DNA of 64,000 bases, taken from contig JANQQA010000058.1 of NCBI GenBank assembly GCA_028285205.1, positions 24,355-88,354 of the forward strand, read 5' to 3'. The translations under genes and the position numbers were made by a program. This document shows, one piece after another, positions 52,301 through 60,506 of this stretch. Each line of letters starts with the position of its first letter. Position 1 is the first letter of the stretch. The DNA comes from Bythopirellula sp. Lineage in GTDB: Bacteria > Planctomycetota > Planctomycetia > Pirellulales > Lacipirellulaceae. The notes under the pieces were generated by a model that did no database searches, was not told the origin of the DNA, and was given only the letters and a program-made list of their open reading frames with translations.

Positions 52301-52565
52301 GCCAAGTGAGGATTTCCGCGGCATGCTTGATGCGGCCTTCCTGCGGGCACTCAGCCGCCCCGCTACCGCGGAGGAGCACAGTTCTCTGCTGAGTCTGTAC
52401 AAAGAGCAAAAGAAGCACTTCGAGGGCAACGCAGATGACGTGACAGCGTATCAGCAGAACGGAGCGTTCCGGCCGACTTCGAAAGCCCCGGCAGACGAAC
52501 TTGCCGCATTCGCACAAGTCTGCCGAGTGATTCTGAACCTGCACGAAACGATTACTAGATACTGA
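49395..52565 (+). CDS. PSD1 cytochrome-c protein (DUF1549/DUF1553)
   Basis: A 1056-residue exported protein. A signal peptide ends QVAAG. A planctomycete cytochrome c domain (PSCyt1) with Cys49-Phe-Val-Cys52-His53 binds one haem. A DUF1549 domain follows ([41 protein letters not shown]), with a second C-x-x-C-H-like region [12 protein letters not shown]. An inserted beta region comes next, and a DUF1553 domain ends the protein ([42 protein letters not shown]). I chose ATG 49395 for the signal peptide; 49290 would add a non-signal leader. It pairs with the DUF1501 gene 6 bp downstream, a planctomycete hallmark. Its role is not established; polysaccharide oxidation has been suggested. Confidence 0.92.
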   Translation: [1056 protein letters not shown]

Positions 52566-52571
52566 ATTATC

Positions 52572-54020
52572 ATGTCGACACCCATTCAATTCGTTGAAGC
52601 CGCACGCAGAAGCTGGTCGCGCCGCACGTTTCTCTCGAACTCGTTTGCCGGTGTCGGTAGTTTCGTGCTTGGCTCGATGTTGAGCGAGCAGCAAGGACTT
52701 GCGGAAACTGGGGCGGAGCGGCCGTGGCCAGCCAACTTCGGCCTTCCGCATTTCGCGCCGCGCGCGAAACGGATGGTCCATCTCTGCATGGCGGGTGGCC
52801 CCTCGCACGTAGAATCGCTCGACCCAAAGCCTGAGCTGCAACGACTCGATGGACAGCCCTTTCCCGACTCGTTTACTGCGGGACAGCAACTAGCTCAGCT
52901 TCAGGGATCCAAGCTACTCGCCCGCAAGTCGTTCGCTAAGTTTCGACGTTGGGGCGAGTCTGGGCTAGAAATCTCCGAGATCTTCCCCCACATCGGTAGC
53001 ATCGCCGACGAGATCTGTATCATCCGCTCGATGAAGACCGAGCAGATCAACCACGACACGGCGCACGCCTTCATGAACACCGGCTCAATCATCAAGGGCC
53101 GACCGAGCATGGGTTCCTGGTTGCTTTACGGTTTGGGTGCCGAAACCAACAACTTGCCGGGCTACGTCGTGATGTCCTCCACCGGTGGTGGCGGCGCACA
53201 GCCGATTTCCGCGCGGCAGTGGAGCGCCGGGGTTTTGCCTAGTCGCTACCAAGGTGTCGCCTTCCAAAGTACCGGTTCGCCGGTGCACTACATCGGCAAT
53301 CCCGCAGGTGTATGCCAATCGACGCAACGACAGGTCGTCGATGAAATTCAGCGCCTTAACGGCTTCTTGGCCCAGCAACGCGTCGACCCCGAGATCGATA
53401 CTCGCATTGCCCAGTACGAAATGGCGTTCAAGATGCAGACCGCCGTGCCTGAGCTGACCGACATGTCGACCGAGTCGCAGCACACACTCGACATGTACGG
53501 TGTGAACAAACCGGGCGATGGCTCCTTCGCCTCGAATTGCTTACTCGCCCGGCGACTGCTGGAACGTGGCGTCTCGGTTGTGCAGCTCTATCACCGTGGT
53601 TGGGATCATCATGGTGGCATCGCCGAGCAGATGCCGATCGCGGCGAAACACACCGACCAGGCCAGTGCGGCTCTCGTGATGGACCTCAAGCAGCGCGGTT
53701 TGCTAGAGGATACACTGATCATTTGGGGAGGGGAGTTTGGCCGTACGCCGATGGGCCAAGGTTCCGGACGCGATCATCATATCAACGGGTTCAGTTTGTG
53801 GATGGCGGGCGGCGGCATTAAGCCGGGCATGACCTACGGCAATACCGACGAGCTCGGCTACAACTCGGTGGAGAACATCGTCCACGTCCGTGATCTCCAC
53901 GCGACGATGCTGCACTGCTTTGGCGTCGACCATGAGCGTTTCACCGAGCGATTCCAAGGCCTCGACATCCGACTCACTGGGGTAGAACCTTCGCGCGTCG
54001 TCCGCGAAGTGCTGGCCTGA
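52572..54020 (+). CDS. DUF1501 domain protein, Tat-exported
   Basis: A 482-residue protein of the DUF1501 family, related to the alkaline phosphatase/sulfatase fold. The N-terminus has a twin-arginine motif SRRTFLSNS followed by a weakly hydrophobic segment. Blocks: RAKRMVHLCMAGGPSHVESLDPKPEL, IIRSMKTEQINHDTAHAFMNTGS, PGYVVMSS, WDHHGGIAEQMP, LIIWGGEFGRTPMGQGSGRDHHINGFSLWMAGGG. Asp, His and Thr positions could bind metal, but the activity is unknown. Coupled with the PSD1 gene; the two proteins are thought to work together. Confidence 0.9.
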   Translation: MSTPIQFVEAARRSWSRRTFLSNSFAGVGSFVLGSMLSEQQGLAETGAERPWPANFGLPHFAPRAKRMVHLCMAGGPSHVESLDPKPELQRLDGQPFPDSFTAGQQLAQLQGSKLLARKSFAKFRRWGESGLEISEIFPHIGSIADEICIIRSMKTEQINHDTAHAFMNTGSIIKGRPSMGSWLLYGLGAETNNLPGYVVMSSTGGGGAQPISARQWSAGVLPSRYQGVAFQSTGSPVHYIGNPAGVCQSTQRQVVDEIQRLNGFLAQQRVDPEIDTRIAQYEMAFKMQTAVPELTDMSTESQHTLDMYGVNKPGDGSFASNCLLARRLLERGVSVVQLYHRGWDHHGGIAEQMPIAAKHTDQASAALVMDLKQRGLLEDTLIIWGGEFGRTPMGQGSGRDHHINGFSLWMAGGGIKPGMTYGNTDELGYNSVENIVHVRDLHATMLHCFGVDHERFTERFQGLDIRLTGVEPSRVVREVLA

Positions 54021-54049
54021 GGGAATGCGCGACGAGCTTGCCCCTTGTG

Positions 54050-55345
54050 TTAGCTCTCCAATGACCACGGCGCCCGCATCTTCGGCGTCAGCAGCGCGTT
54101 CACGTTGGCATCGTCGGACTGCTCCGTCTTCGGATCCCAATGGAACGACCGGCCCAGCCGCAGTGCGATGTTGTTGAGGTGGCAAATCGTCGCAGTGCGA
54201 TGCCCGGCCTCGACGGGGGCGTTGGGGGACTGACGCGTCTTCACGGATTCCAGGAAGATGCGGCGATGCTCGCCGTGATGTTTGGCTGGCGGTAGCTCTA
54301 CGCCGCTCAACAACGAGGCCGGCTCTGCCGTGAGCGCTCCGCCGTGCACCGCGATGAACAATTTGCCTTCCGTCCCTTCGAACCACACGCCGCGCGGTCC
54401 TTGATTATTTCCGACCATTCGCAACCCGTTCGCGAAGCGGTTCTCGAAACGAAAATCAAGGCACGCGTCGTACAGACCAGGGCTCGCTGGTTCGCCGATT
54501 GCGTTGATCGAGGTCGGCCCGGTATCGTCGTTGCCTAACACCATCTGCGCCAGATCGATCACATGACAGCCGCGATCGGTCATTTCGCCGCCTCCATAGT
54601 GGCTAATGAACCGCCACCAGAAATGGCACCGCCGCTCTGTGTACGGTACTTTCGGTGTGTGCCCCAACCAAAAGTCAAAGTCGAAGCCTTCAGGCACGTC
54701 CATCGGTTCGGGTGTGCCTCGGAATGCGTTCACTTCCTGCAGGTGATCGTCAGCGAGCGGCAACTGAATGCGTACCGTGTGAATCTCCCCGAGCTTGCCG
54801 TCAGCAATCAGCTCCTTCGCAACACTTGGGCCGGGATTGGAGCGCTCGTGCGAGCCCGTTTGCAGCACCACGTTGTTTTGTTGCACGGCATCGCATAGTG
54901 CGCGTCCCTCGCCGATCGAGTTAGTGAGCGGCTTTTCGCAATAGATGTCCTTGCCTGCGCGTGCTGCGGCGATTCCCGTCAGCCCGTGCCAATGGTCGGG
55001 CGTGGCAATCACCACCGCGTCGATGTTGTCGTCGGCGAGCAACTCTCGATAGTCGCGGTACGTGTCGACACCTCGCTCTCCAAACTTGGCCTTCAACTCT
55101 TCGAGTCGCTTGCTCTCTACGTCGCACAGCGCGACGACCTCCACGTTGGGGCGATGTCTGAAGTCGTTCAGATGCCCCGTCCCCATTCCACCGAGTCCAA
55201 TGAATCCTAAGTTGATCCGCTCGCTGGGTGGCAACTTATCCTGCGCGAACGCCGCGAGCGGTTGCGACGCGGCGAACGCCGTCGCCCCGGCCAGTAGGGT
55301 TGATCGTTGCGTAAACTGACGACGTGTGAGCTTTGGGTTCGACAT
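54050..55345 (-). CDS. Gfo/Idh/MocA family oxidoreductase, Tat-exported
   Basis: A 431-residue oxidoreductase. A Tat signal LTRRQFTQRSTLLAGATAFAASQPLAAFA is followed by the Rossmann motif INLGFIGLGGMGTGH, VVIATPDHWHGLTGIAAARAGKDIYCEKPLTNS with the catalytic Lys, and a C-terminal NAD(P)-oxidoreductase substrate domain (HYGGGEMTDRGCHVIDLAQMVLG). I chose ATG 55345, where the signal begins. The open frame continues upstream to 56596, but that part lies antisense to the polymerase gene and is not coding. It converges with the DUF1501 gene. Substrate unknown. Confidence 0.9.
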   Translation of the reverse strand: MSNPKLTRRQFTQRSTLLAGATAFAASQPLAAFAQDKLPPSERINLGFIGLGGMGTGHLNDFRHRPNVEVVALCDVESKRLEELKAKFGERGVDTYRDYRELLADDNIDAVVIATPDHWHGLTGIAAARAGKDIYCEKPLTNSIGEGRALCDAVQQNNVVLQTGSHERSNPGPSVAKELIADGKLGEIHTVRIQLPLADDHLQEVNAFRGTPEPMDVPEGFDFDFWLGHTPKVPYTERRCHFWWRFISHYGGGEMTDRGCHVIDLAQMVLGNDDTGPTSINAIGEPASPGLYDACLDFRFENRFANGLRMVGNNQGPRGVWFEGTEGKLFIAVHGGALTAEPASLLSGVELPPAKHHGEHRRIFLESVKTRQSPNAPVEAGHRTATICHLNNIALRLGRSFHWDPKTEQSDDANVNALLTPKMRAPWSLES

Positions 55346-55467
55346 GTATTCGTGCCTGGAGAGTTGAGTCGGGACGAGTCGCGTTCTCTTCAAATTCACA
55401 TCATAAGGCGTTGACCTGTCAATATCTGCCCGTGCGGGCTGACATCGACACAATTTTCGCTGACTCT

Positions 55468-55495
55468 TGAATGTGAACAAATGTACATTATAATC
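55468..55495 (+). promoter_or_regulatory. Promoter of the Y-family polymerase gene with internal palindrome
   Basis: TTGAAT (55468-55473), 16-bp spacer, TATAAT (55490-55495). A perfect palindrome AATGTACATT (55481-55490) and the pattern GAAC-N4-GTAC fill the spacer and could be a LexA-type operator, but do not match a consensus exactly. The -10 ends 6 bp before ATG 55502, so the mRNA is probably leaderless. Confidence 0.6.
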
Positions 55496-55501
55496 GCGAG
55501 C

Positions 55502-56719
55502 ATGATTGGACACGTCGATGCCGATTGCTTTTATGTCTCTGCCGAGCGCGTGCGGTATCCGCATCTGAAGGGCATGCCCGTTGGTGTGCTGGGCAATCAT
55601 GGTGCTTGCGTGATTGCCAAGAGTTACGAAATGAAGCAAGCGGGCGTGCCTACCGGTGGCGCGATCTGGGAAGCGGTGCCGGTCTGTCCCGACGCGGTGT
55701 TCGTAAAGCGCGATTTCCGCTGGTACGAAATCCTCTCGCGCAAAATGCTCGCCGAAGTACAGCGGGTGAGTCCGCAGGTGGAGTTCTATTCGATCGACGA
55801 ATCGTTCTTCCGTGCCGTCGATGTGCGGTTGTCGGCCGCCGAGCGGTTGCAACGGGCTATGCTCGATCGCGTCGGTGTGCCTGTGTCGATCGGCATCGCG
55901 CCGACCAAAACGCTGGCCAAGTTGATCTCCGATTCGTCCAAGCCGTTTGGCTGTGGCGTGATCGACGACGAGGCTGCTCGTCTGGAAATCCTGCGCGACC
56001 GTCCGGTCACCGATATCACAGGCATTGCCAAGCGTAGTGCCCGGCGGTTGTCGGAGCAAGGTATTACCACCTGCGAGCAATTTGCGAACGCCGATCGCGC
56101 GAAGATTCGTTGGCTCCTCACCAAACGCGGTGAAGACCTGTGGTGGGAACTCAACGGTCATTCGGTGTTGCCAGTGCAGACCAAGCGGCCGGAGCACAAG
56201 TTCATCTCGCGCGGCGGCAGCATCGGTCGGGCGTCGAACGATGTCGCACGAGTGAGAGGTTTCGTCGTTCGCAACGTCGAACGATTGGTTGAAGCCCTGA
56301 ATCACTACCAACTCTGCTGCGATCAACTGATCCTGAGCTTGCTGTTCCGCGACGCGCCCGAGCGCAGTGGCCGACGGAGCCTGCTGGGCAGCACAGCCGA
56401 TTTCGAACGCCTCGTCTGCGCTGCTTTGGAAATGATGCCGGAAGTCTGGTCGCCGCGGCACGCATCGGTGCACTACATGCACGTCATCGCCGGTTCGCTC
56501 TGGGCGGCGGGCAACCGGCAAATGGGACTGTTTGACGACGATCTGTATCAAAGCAATCATGATCGTTTCGACGCGATCGCATCGGTGAAGAGCCAAATCA
56601 ACTCGCGTGTCGGACGTTTCGCCCTACGAATGGGCTCGACCCTGCCGTTGAAGGACGTCTACGCCGATCCAGCCAATGAGTACGATATCTGTGATGTTCA
56701 CGGTAAGATGTGTTTTTAG
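55502..56719 (+). CDS. Y-family DNA polymerase (DinB/UmuC type)
   Basis: A 405-residue translesion polymerase. The N-terminal palm motif MIGHVDADCFYVSAERVR supplies the first catalytic Asp residues. The second motif YSIDESFFRA holds the paired Asp-Glu. PVSIGIAPTKTLAKLISDSSKP and a helix-hairpin-helix region (VTDITGIAKRSARRLSEQGITTCEQFANAD) follow, then a little-finger domain. The C-terminal QMGLFDDD resembles the beta-clamp-binding motif of such enzymes. I chose ATG 55502: it aligns with family starts, and the -10 box overlaps the alternative at 55481. It bypasses damage during replication. The adjacent SRAP-like gene suggests a damage-response pair. Confidence 0.9.
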   Translation: MIGHVDADCFYVSAERVRYPHLKGMPVGVLGNHGACVIAKSYEMKQAGVPTGGAIWEAVPVCPDAVFVKRDFRWYEILSRKMLAEVQRVSPQVEFYSIDESFFRAVDVRLSAAERLQRAMLDRVGVPVSIGIAPTKTLAKLISDSSKPFGCGVIDDEAARLEILRDRPVTDITGIAKRSARRLSEQGITTCEQFANADRAKIRWLLTKRGEDLWWELNGHSVLPVQTKRPEHKFISRGGSIGRASNDVARVRGFVVRNVERLVEALNHYQLCCDQLILSLLFRDAPERSGRRSLLGSTADFERLVCAALEMMPEVWSPRHASVHYMHVIAGSLWAAGNRQMGLFDDDLYQSNHDRFDAIASVKSQINSRVGRFALRMGSTLPLKDVYADPANEYDICDVHGKMCF

Positions 56720-56730
56720 AAGTTTGGCGC

Positions 56731-56776
56731 TTTGTACTTGGTAGCTAAGCACAAAGTACCAAGTACCAAGTACAAA
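56731..56776. repeat. Inverted and direct repeat between polymerase and SRAP-like genes
   Basis: TTTGTACTTGGTA (56731-56743) is exactly complementary to 56764-56776, giving a 13-bp stem. The right arm is part of a direct repeat of AAGTACC. It fills the gap between the two genes and could form a hairpin in their transcript. Such AAGTACC/GGTACTT elements might be dispersed in the genome; only one copy is seen here. Confidence 0.65.
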
Positions 56777-56792
56777 CCACAAAGAACCACCC

Positions 56793-57269
56793 ATGTGCAA
56801 AGGTATTTCTATCCTGAAAGCTCGGCTCAAGCAGGAACTGTTTGACCAGTACGAATTGGCTCACCGGATCACCACGCGCGGCGAGGCCACACAGCAGGAA
56901 CTACACTTCATGTATCCAGGCGCGTCGCCGATCGAGTTGCCGGTGATCCAAGACGGACAACTGGTGATTATGGAGTGGGGCAATCGCAACAACAAGGAAA
57001 GCAAGCTCCCCAAGACCGGTTGGTGCCGGCTGGAAAGTCTGCAAGCCGGCAAATGGCGTTGGCTTTCGCCCGAAAAAGTGGTGATCCCTGCCGACTTCGG
57101 CCTGGAGAAATCCGTCTGGTTCCAAATCCACGAAGGCATGGAGGGCGTTGTCGTCCACGACGAACACGAGCGTCCGCACGTGTACATGCTCACCACCGCA
57201 GCGAGCGTCTACTACCAAAACATGACCCAGCACGACCGCATGCCAGTCTTGGTAGGGCAGGAGATCTAA
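56793..57269 (+). CDS. SRAP/YedK-like protein (short)
   Basis: A 158-residue protein with features of the SOS response-associated peptidase family (HMCES/YedK), which shields abasic sites by crosslinking through Cys2. It begins Met-Cys, as the family must. The block LVIMEWGNRN resembles the family W-G region, VVIPADFGLEKSVWFQIHEG may match the PASGFYEW block, and QHDRMPVLV is a close match to the C-terminal HDRMPVIL. It is shorter than typical members (about 220) and lacks a clear Glu in the usual FYEW context. Placed 73 bp after the Y-family polymerase, which supports a damage-response role. Confidence 0.7.
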   Translation: MCKGISILKARLKQELFDQYELAHRITTRGEATQQELHFMYPGASPIELPVIQDGQLVIMEWGNRNNKESKLPKTGWCRLESLQAGKWRWLSPEKVVIPADFGLEKSVWFQIHEGMEGVVVHDEHERPHVYMLTTAASVYYQNMTQHDRMPVLVGQEI

Positions 57270-57753
57270 AGGCTATAGCCATGGTTGCGAAATCGCTGCT
57301 GGCGAGGTTTTGAAATGAATTTCAACTTCATTTTCAAAACGCCTCCTATATGTGCCTGTCCCGAATTCGTAAGTCATTTCTATTAATGCCGTTGCATCAC
57401 CTCCCATTCGAGAACGGGCTGAGGTATTGAAAGGTTTCAGTCGATGGACCTTTCAAAACCCATGACCATTCCACCACGACCCTTCAGCCTTCACCAATCA
57501 CGGTTTTGACTTCCGCGCAGCAGCAACGCTTTCGCGAGGCCGACTGGTGGTGCCGGTTGGTGACGATTCCGGGGCTCAAGCTTAGCCGATTGCCTGGCCC
57601 AATTTCAACGAAAAATAGTGCGAGTTGGATCAGCTACAGGCGCGGAGCACGAAAGGCTGCAAATGCCATTAGCAAGTGGTTGAGTGTCGTGACATCGACG
57701 GAAAGAAGTTGGCTCGTACACCACTCGTCTCAGCAGGACTGTGGCAGTGGGTC
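57270..57753. other. Intergenic region of 484 bp with two hairpins and no clear gene
   Basis: Two inverted repeats: TTTTGAAATGAA with a near-complement at about 57309-57340, and TTGAAAGGT (57427-57435) with its complement (57448-57456). An 85-codon frame (57506-57763, plus) runs into the sulfatase gene and has no recognisable motif or SD sequence, so I do not call it. The first hairpin, 40 bp after the SRAP-like stop, could end that transcript. The rest is featureless to me. Confidence 0.4.
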
Positions 57754-59178
57754 TCAGCGATAGTCAGCGCCTTCGTCGCTTTGCGCGCACGAATTTCGCC
57801 ACTCATCAAAGGTCTGTGCCATCTTTTCCACGACTACGGGGAACTTGGCGGCCACGTCAGTCGCTTCCGAGGGATCGGCTTGGAGATCAAATAGCTGCCA
57901 AGTAGCCCCGCGATCTTTGCTGTGGAGCTTAAACCGATCCGCGATCAGGGCGCACTGCTTGGCCGATTGAAAACCGATCGGGGACTTGCGTTCATTTTGC
58001 TCGCCTGCGAGCAGCGACAGCAACGAAATCCCGTCCCGCGGTCGCTCGTCGGAGAACTTTGCGCCGAGGGCATCGACAATCGTTGGCAGGTAGTCACTCG
58101 TCACCGCCGGAAAATCAGTCTGCGATCCCGGCTTCACTGTCGATGGCCATTCTAAGATTCCGGGTACGCGAATGCCACCCTCGTGCAGCGAGCGTTTGCG
58201 ACCGCGTAGATGCGCGGCGCTGCCCGGCATGTTGCCGGCGGTGCCTTCGGGGCCGTTATCAGAGCAAAACCAAACCATGGTGTTTTCGGCCACCTCGAGG
58301 CTGCGAAGCTTCGCACGCAATCGACCGACCTGTTCATCGAGGGCCGTAATGCAACCGTAGTAGTTTCTGGCGTGGGTGTCGTATTCGGCGTACATGGCGG
58401 CATGCTTGGGCCCGGCGACAACCGGCAAGTGCGGAGCATGAAACCAAACGACGGCAAAAAACGGCTGCCCGTCGCGCTTCGCCTGCTCGACAAACGGTAC
58501 AACGCGGTCCATGATCACGCGCGAATCGTCGCCGCGGAGATTCTCGGTAGCAGGCTCCCCTGCCGTGTTCCAGTAGCGTGTGTTGTAAGCGACAGCGCTG
58601 TCCAGGTCCTCAAGGTAGTCCCAACCGATTTTCTTGGCGTCCTCAGCGGGCTTCCACATGGGATCATAGGTCGGGACCTTCGCTTCGGTCGAGAAGTAGA
58701 CGTCAAAGCCGTGCGCCGTTGGCGGCGCATAGTGTGTTGCTCCCGTTTTACCGCCGCGGTTGGAATCTCGCACCGTCTTGGTGAGCGTGCCCAGATGCCA
58801 CTTGCCAAAGTGACCAGTGGCATAGCCATGCTCCTTGAGCAACTCGGCAAGTGTCAGTTCGGCCTCACGCATGTGGCCGGCGTTGGCGTTATAGATCCCG
58901 TACCGGAACGGATGACGCCCGGTAAGACACGACCCGCGCGTAGGACTACAGACAGGCGCGGCTGCATAAAACCGATTGAACTTCATACCGCCCGCCGCCA
59001 TCGCATCCAGATTGGGGGTCTTGATCGGCGACTCGGCGTTGAAGCACTGCACGTCACCCCACCCCAAGTCGTCGGCCATCATCAAGATGACGTTGGGACG
59101 CGGAGGTTTGTCCGCAGTAGCCGATGAATTGCTTAGCAATAACGCAGCAAGTAGACATAACGGGTATAGATGACGCAT
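57754..59178 (-). CDS. Type I sulfatase (formylglycine-dependent arylsulfatase)
   Basis: A 474-residue exported sulfatase. The signal peptide ends NSSATA. RPNVILMMADDLGWGD carries the metal Asp pair (36-37). Cys77-Ser-Pro-Thr-Arg81 is the canonical site for conversion to formylglycine, followed by LTGRHPFRYGI. HFGKWHLGT and WFCSDNGPEG are the other active-site blocks. It should hydrolyse sulfate esters, probably of polysaccharides; the exact substrate is not readable. GAGGA precedes the ATG. A separate maturase (FGE or anSME) is needed and is not in the window. Confidence 0.93.
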   Translation of the reverse strand: MRHLYPLCLLAALLLSNSSATADKPPRPNVILMMADDLGWGDVQCFNAESPIKTPNLDAMAAGGMKFNRFYAAAPVCSPTRGSCLTGRHPFRYGIYNANAGHMREAELTLAELLKEHGYATGHFGKWHLGTLTKTVRDSNRGGKTGATHYAPPTAHGFDVYFSTEAKVPTYDPMWKPAEDAKKIGWDYLEDLDSAVAYNTRYWNTAGEPATENLRGDDSRVIMDRVVPFVEQAKRDGQPFFAVVWFHAPHLPVVAGPKHAAMYAEYDTHARNYYGCITALDEQVGRLRAKLRSLEVAENTMVWFCSDNGPEGTAGNMPGSAAHLRGRKRSLHEGGIRVPGILEWPSTVKPGSQTDFPAVTSDYLPTIVDALGAKFSDERPRDGISLLSLLAGEQNERKSPIGFQSAKQCALIADRFKLHSKDRGATWQLFDLQADPSEATDVAAKFPVVVEKMAQTFDEWRNSCAQSDEGADYR

Positions 59179-59369
59179 TTTCTGTCCTCGGACTTTCCAT
59201 TTGCATTAGATACGAGCCGCAGTCTAGCTATTCGACCGCAGTGTGGCAAAGGCCTGGCAATCGATTGCCAGACTGAACGTCAGCGTCTTGATGAACAAGG
59301 CCGTTCCAGTAGGGAGGGGGCATTTCCCTGATAGCGATCAATAGTTTGATCGTGGTTCGTATTTTCTAC

Positions 59370-59399
59370 TTGCACCGCCGTGAGGACTGATAATATAGT
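59370..59399 (+). promoter_or_regulatory. Possible promoter of the DUF1559-lipoprotein operon
   Basis: TTGCAC (59370-59375), 18-bp spacer, TATAGT (59394-59399), about 55 nt before the proposed GTG start. Unlike the DUF1559 genes in the first 11 kb, no TGCGCA repeat precedes it. Confidence 0.35.
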
Positions 59400-59462
59400 T
59401 ACACTGTCGGCCCACGACGGGCTAGATCCTCTTTTCCCAATTCAATGGGGGAGTCGTTCACA

Positions 59463-60494
59463 GTGCATATCGCCCGACCTAAGCAGACGCTCCTTCCCAC
59501 TGCTCGCCGTGTCAGCGGCTTCACCCTCGTCGAACTGCTCGTGGTGATCGCCATTATCGGTGTTCTGGTGGCGCTGCTCCTTCCAGCGGTGCAAGCGGCG
59601 CGGGAGGCGGCGCGGCGGAGTCAGTGTCAAAACAATCTTCGGCAGATCGGGTTGGCGTTGCTCAACTATCATGACACGGCCGAGCAGTTCCCCGCCGGCT
59701 CGCCAAAGTGCTGTATCCGGCCTGGGGAGTTGTGGTCGACTTCGATCTTTCCGTTTCTCGAACTAACGAATCTGCACGATCAGCTCGACTTCTCCGTGCT
59801 TTTTGATGATCGGCGGTCTCCGAACCTCCAATTAATTCAACAGACGGTCGACGCCTTCATCTGTCCCTCCGGTCCTGCCGCGGCCAATCCACTGTTTACT
59901 GATCGGCACCAGCACAATCCACGCACGCAAGTCGGCACATGGTACGTCGCGTCGATGGGACCGACGTCGCCGGACAGATGTTCGATCGTCTGCACGGCCT
60001 TGCGTGGCACTGGCGAACCAAACCACTGCTGTCTCGGCCACAATTGGGGCACCAACGGCGGCAGCAACTTTGACACCGATTGGCGAACGGTCAGGTGGCC
60101 AGAGGGAAGTACGCTGGGAGTCTTTGGGAGACATACGATCCCGGTCATTTCCTTGAGTAACGTCACCGACGGCACGAGTAGCACCTTCATGGTCGGCGAG
60201 ACATTGCCTGAGCAATGCACCTTTTTCGGACTGTACTCGAACAACTTTTCAATCGCGTCGACCTCCATTCCGCTCAACAATCTGGTCAGTGATCGCGAAG
60301 GTGAATATCCTCAGGATTTTGGCAACGGCACCAACTGGTTTGAGACAGGCGGATTCAAGAGTGCGCACCCAGGAGTCGTGCATTTCGTGATGGCCGATGG
60401 CAGCGTGCAGTCGATGACCGAATCGATTGACTATCTTGTCTATAACCGCCTCGGTTCGCGAACCGGCGGTGAGATAGCATCCGTTGTTCAGTGA
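59463..60494 (+). CDS. DUF1559 domain protein with prepilin-type N-terminus
   Basis: A 343-residue DUF1559 protein. [21 protein letters not shown] begins near residue 20, followed by [31 protein letters not shown], a Cys-rich middle ([27 protein letters not shown]) and the C-terminal [21 protein letters not shown] favour GTG 59463 over ATG 59445: GGGGAG sits 9 nt before the GTG and overlaps the ATG itself. It leads a two-gene operon with the lipoprotein 12 bp downstream. This is the reverse gene order to the lipoprotein-DUF1559 pair at 9-10.7 kb. Confidence 0.88.
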   Translation: MHIARPKQTLLPTARRVSGFTLVELLVVIAIIGVLVALLLPAVQAAREAARRSQCQNNLRQIGLALLNYHDTAEQFPAGSPKCCIRPGELWSTSIFPFLELTNLHDQLDFSVLFDDRRSPNLQLIQQTVDAFICPSGPAAANPLFTDRHQHNPRTQVGTWYVASMGPTSPDRCSIVCTALRGTGEPNHCCLGHNWGTNGGSNFDTDWRTVRWPEGSTLGVFGRHTIPVISLSNVTDGTSSTFMVGETLPEQCTFFGLYSNNFSIASTSIPLNNLVSDREGEYPQDFGNGTNWFETGGFKSAHPGVVHFVMADGSVQSMTESIDYLVYNRLGSRTGGEIASVVQ

Positions 60495-60506
60495 GAGTAG
60501 CTTCGC

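Noticed and set aside
55346..56596. Extension of the minus-strand oxidoreductase frame to an 848-residue protein
   Set aside because: The extension is antisense to the Y-family polymerase gene, has no family motif, and the Tat signal peptide begins at 55345.
57506..57763. An 85-codon plus-strand frame in the gap before the sulfatase
   Set aside because: No SD sequence, no motif, and it runs into the 3' end of the sulfatase gene; I could not recognise a decayed family.
58210..59127. A 305-codon frame on the plus strand
   Set aside because: Opposite the other sulfatase gene, with no motif; shadow of the real gene.
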